64,000 nt of DNA, taken from contig VCMS01000094.1 of assembly GCA_022539475.1 (NCBI GenBank), forward strand, positions 62,001 to 126,000, written 5' to 3'. Positions 61,205-64,000 of the stretch are shown here, in pieces. The translations under genes were made by a program, and so were the position numbers. This DNA comes from Gracilaria domingensis (Eukaryota > Rhodophyta > Florideophyceae > Gracilariales > Gracilariaceae). Each line of letters begins with the position of its first letter. Within the stretch, counting starts at the first letter, position 1. The notes beneath the pieces were generated by a model. The model made no database searches. It saw only the letters and a list, made by a program, of their open reading frames with translations, and had not been told where the DNA came from.

Positions 61205-62484
61205 CGGAATGGCATCTTGAGCGTCGCTACCGTTTACAGCGATGTTAACGTACGACGTTCACCGGACTACTGGGACTATGATAACTTGCAAGTTCGATGG
61301 GGGTAAGTTGCCATAGCGCTCAAAGCTCCATTACGTTGGCAAGATCGGCGGTGAAGCCTTGCAATTGTCTAGAGCTCTTCAACGGTTAATTTTGCGCCTT
61401 TCACTTGTTGGAAGCCACGTATGCGGTCGTCACGATACTAACCGCGATTCTTGTCTGCGCCTCGTGTGAAACGCGACGTACTATATGTTGTTCCCCGATC
61501 GCTTCCAGTAATCAAGACGATTACGAAGTTGTGCGAAAGGTTGGTCGTGGCAAGTATTCAGACGTGTTTGAAGGAGTGAACGTCCTAAAGAATGAGAAGT
61601 GTGTAATAAAGATTCTCAAACCAGTCAAGAAGAAGAAGATAAAGCGCGAGATAAAGATCCTGCAGAGTCTCTGTGGGGGCACAAATATCGTCCAGTTGAA
61701 GGATATTTGCCGTGATCCGCATTCGAAGGTACCTTCGCTCATCTTCGAATACATCAACAACCAGGACTTCAAGACCTTGTTCCCCAAGTTTACGTCTGCA
61801 GATGTTCGTTATTACATCTACGAAGTGCTTAAAGCTTTGGAGTATGCACACTCGAACGGAGTGATGCACCGCGATGTGAAGCCGCACAACATCGTGGTAG
61901 ACCATGAAAACAAGAGACTCCGTCTCATCGACTGGGGTCTCGCTGAGTTTTATTTTCCTCACAAGGAGTACAATGTGCGGGTTGCCTCCCGGTATTTCAA
62001 AGGACCTGAGTTGTTGGTGGACTTACAAGACTATGACTATTCGCTGGACATATGGTCTCTTGGATGCATGTTCGCAGGAATGATCTTCCGGAAAGAGCCT
62101 TTTTTCCATGGCCATGATAACCAGGACCAGTTGGTGAAGATTGCGAAGGTGTTGGGGACCAAAGATCTTCAGGACTATCTAACCAAGTATGGCTTGCAGC
62201 TTGACGAAAATTTCACGGCATTGATAGGGTCTCATCAAAAGAAATCTTGGGAAAGCTTCATTAGAGAGGAAAATCGACATCTTGCCACCGCAGACGCATT
62301 GGATTTACTGAGTCTCATGTTGTTATACGATCATCAGAAGAGAATCACAGCAAAGGAAGCAATGTCTCATCATTTCTTTGCCTCTGTTCGACAAGCAGAA
62401 GCAAAGGCTCGTGAGCTCGAAAGAGCTGGAAATGGAACGACGGAAATGGGATCGGGAAGTGATGCCATGAGTATAGTTTCGTAG
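61205..62484 (+). CDS. CK2A: Casein kinase II catalytic subunit alpha (5' end unresolved)
   Basis: A first visible exon ending at 61302 encodes [20 protein letters not shown] and then LQVRWG, the typical CK2 alpha N-terminus. Intron 61303-61508 (GTAAGT ... CCAG) leads in frame to [20 protein letters not shown]. The kinase is complete: VGRGKYSDV glycine loop, CVIKIL lysine, the KKKKIKREI basic substrate cluster, HRDVKPHN catalytic loop, DWGLAEFY (DWG in place of DFG, diagnostic of CK2) and the GPELLVD segment. CK2 is a constitutive acidophilic Ser/Thr kinase. No ATG lies in frame upstream of the first block, so the true start must be in an earlier exon; 61205 marks only a candidate acceptor. 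Confidence 0.9.
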
Positions 62485-63894
62485 AAATGGGATACAAGGA
62501 GTTCACGTTGTTCGTAGGCTTGTTTTTAGTCTCAAGGGTTGTGTAAACATTTGGTTCTCTTGCGTAAAGATATCACTTGATGTGACTTTCGGACAAGCGA
62601 CTTTTTTTTATCTTTATGCCTCTTTTCAAGAATATCCGTTCAACAGCTAGCTATACCCCGGGATTCTGTCATTCGAGATTGCTCCGCTGGATTAGGCTAA
62701 TCAAAGAAACTGGACCATGTGATTTACAATTCCAAGGTGCAAGCAAGGTTCTTGCTGAGAGGCGAAGAGGCAGGTTTGGCAGTTTTTTTTGTCTACAACC
62801 GATGTGTGTGTAGTGTGTGTATAGCCTCTCTCATCAGTATTTCATCTAGGATCTCGTTGCCTTCTTCATCTTTATTGTGTTGTCTATTTACGAAAAAAAG
62901 TTTTCAAGCGATCAGACTTCACGGTCTAATTCATTTCTGTGGAACACGACGACGCTGTCAATCTCTGAGCCATTGACACAATATATTTGAAAAGAACTAG
63001 GTGAAATACTTCTTGAACGAATGAATGAATGAGATCAAGAGACGAAGAGGTTAAGGTAGGAGGGTTGACAGCGATATCCTTAGATAACCTGTTTTCGTTG
63101 AAAGTGGACAGGGTGTGCAAATTTTGTTGTTTGTCGTTTCGTTTTTATGAAACGCTCATCATCATGATGCATGATGCTGTTTAAGATGATGACATCTTAG
63201 TATGATTATACATCACAGACATAGATGCACCGTGAGGCGCCGTTTACGGCTGGCCCTTACAAATTTTCTGCACGAATTGTATGTTTCAGCAGCGATTATG
63301 TCCTCAATCATTTAGGACATCATCGGGTGTCGGTTAGCTTCTTGGTCCATGAATTCGGACTGCAACACAAACCAAAGCGGCAGCGGATGACGAACGAAAA
63401 ACGTTTCCTATGACGTTTTAGGTAAGAACATTGGTTTGTTCAAATGTATCATAGTAACGAACCAACTCTTTACAAAGTTGCATACCCGATCCCGCCCTGG
63501 GTCATATATCCTTACATTGGCATTTCAAAAAGAAGATTGTTTTTATGGACCATCCAAGTGGACAGTGGAAGGGTACAATATCTATGCAGTCTTGCGAAGG
63601 GATTGATTTATTGAATTTCATGGTCCGATGAAGAAAATCGTTTGAAGTGCTTCGTTCTGAACACAAGGCTGCAATGGTCCGGTGTTCGGCAGGGATTGAA
63701 GTTTTTTTCTAAGCTTCCTCGAACAAACCGAAGCATGTTGTTTCCATGCCGTCGCGCCAAAGCAGATGCTTGTTATGCGCGACGCAGATGCTTGGCATGC
63801 GATAGAGTTGCAGATCGATATTCTTCTTGAACCCTGCGCGTACGAGTAGCCGGAGCAGTAACTGAACGATTGAAGATTTCGGTTCAGTTTCGTC
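62485..63894. other. Intergenic stretch, no clear gene
   Basis: It begins with the CK2 3' region. An AATGAATGAATG run occurs near 63018 and a CATCATCATGATGCATGATG palindromic patch near 63157. Short frames at 63225-63413 and 63618-63896 lack support. Confidence 0.45.
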
Positions 63895-64000
63895 ATGAGT
63901 CTTTCGGCGGAACTATCTCGAGCCGCACGTGCCTGTCAGGGCGCGGCTGATGCTTTGTCGCATTCTCTACGTCCGGGTTCATCAACTACCCAACTTTCGG
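63895..64000 (+). CDS. Possible gene start running off the right edge
   Basis: An ATG opens 35 codons (MSLSAELSRAARACQGAADA) that continue to the end of the window without a stop. The Ala/Ser-rich start could be a targeting peptide or a helix. Nothing else can be said from this fragment. Confidence 0.35.
   Translation, partial: MSLSAELSRAARACQGAADALSHSLRPGSSTTQLS

Overview
The window looks like nuclear DNA of a compact-genome eukaryote, most likely a red alga (florideophyte type). Genes are closely spaced on both strands. Most are intron-free or carry a few short introns (roughly 65-210 bases) with GTAAGT-like donors, and several introns show CACTAAC/TACTAAC branch points. The gene content is purely eukaryotic: Fanconi D2, GRASP, Asterix, Yos1, NOP16, CMC2, CK2 alpha, GLTP and NHE. 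No operons, plastid genes, rRNA, tRNA or CRISPR arrays were found. The species cannot be fixed from sequence reading alone.

Layout. 1-2.6 kb holds two tiny spliced ER/secretory membrane proteins (Yos1/IER3IP1-like and Asterix-like). 2.9-4.7 kb is an unrecognised nuclear-looking protein, followed by an extremely GC-rich island to about 6.7 kb. 7.4-17 kb holds a RING protein with a degenerate Ras-like G domain, a polytopic class 3 lipase, a DnaJ-type zinc-finger protein and a large helical-looking protein with an RS-rich tail. 17.5-25.4 kb holds FANCD2, a spliced GRASP and phosphoglycerate kinase. 26-36.7 kb holds a GT61 glycosyltransferase, an unknown spliced gene, five-exon MsrA, an Sm-like NAA38-type protein, a dense hairpin cluster, NOP16 and a CDCA7-type zinc-finger protein. 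37-42 kb holds an ARID protein behind a second GC island, a membrane-anchored methyltransferase-like protein and a glycolipid transfer protein. 43-50 kb holds two convergent paralogues of an unrecognised three-pass membrane protein with a secreted, sugar-binding-like protein between them, plus a possible solo LTR. 51-64 kb holds a ubiquitin-like/BAG protein, a nuclease-exonuclease-helicase fusion, an Na+/H+ exchanger, spliced CMC2, CK2 alpha and a gene start at the right edge.

Most genes are unrelated housekeeping neighbours. Two loose groupings stand out: the small secretory-pathway proteins at the left end, and the membrane/secreted trio at 43-50 kb. The trio is the best candidate here for an undescribed system. 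Six genes (Yos1, Asterix, GRASP, CMC2, MsrA and the 5' end of CK2 alpha) were completed by joining exons by eye; the unknown gene at 29.5-30.2 kb was also joined this way, with lower confidence. The splice junctions are predictions that preserve frame and family sequence.
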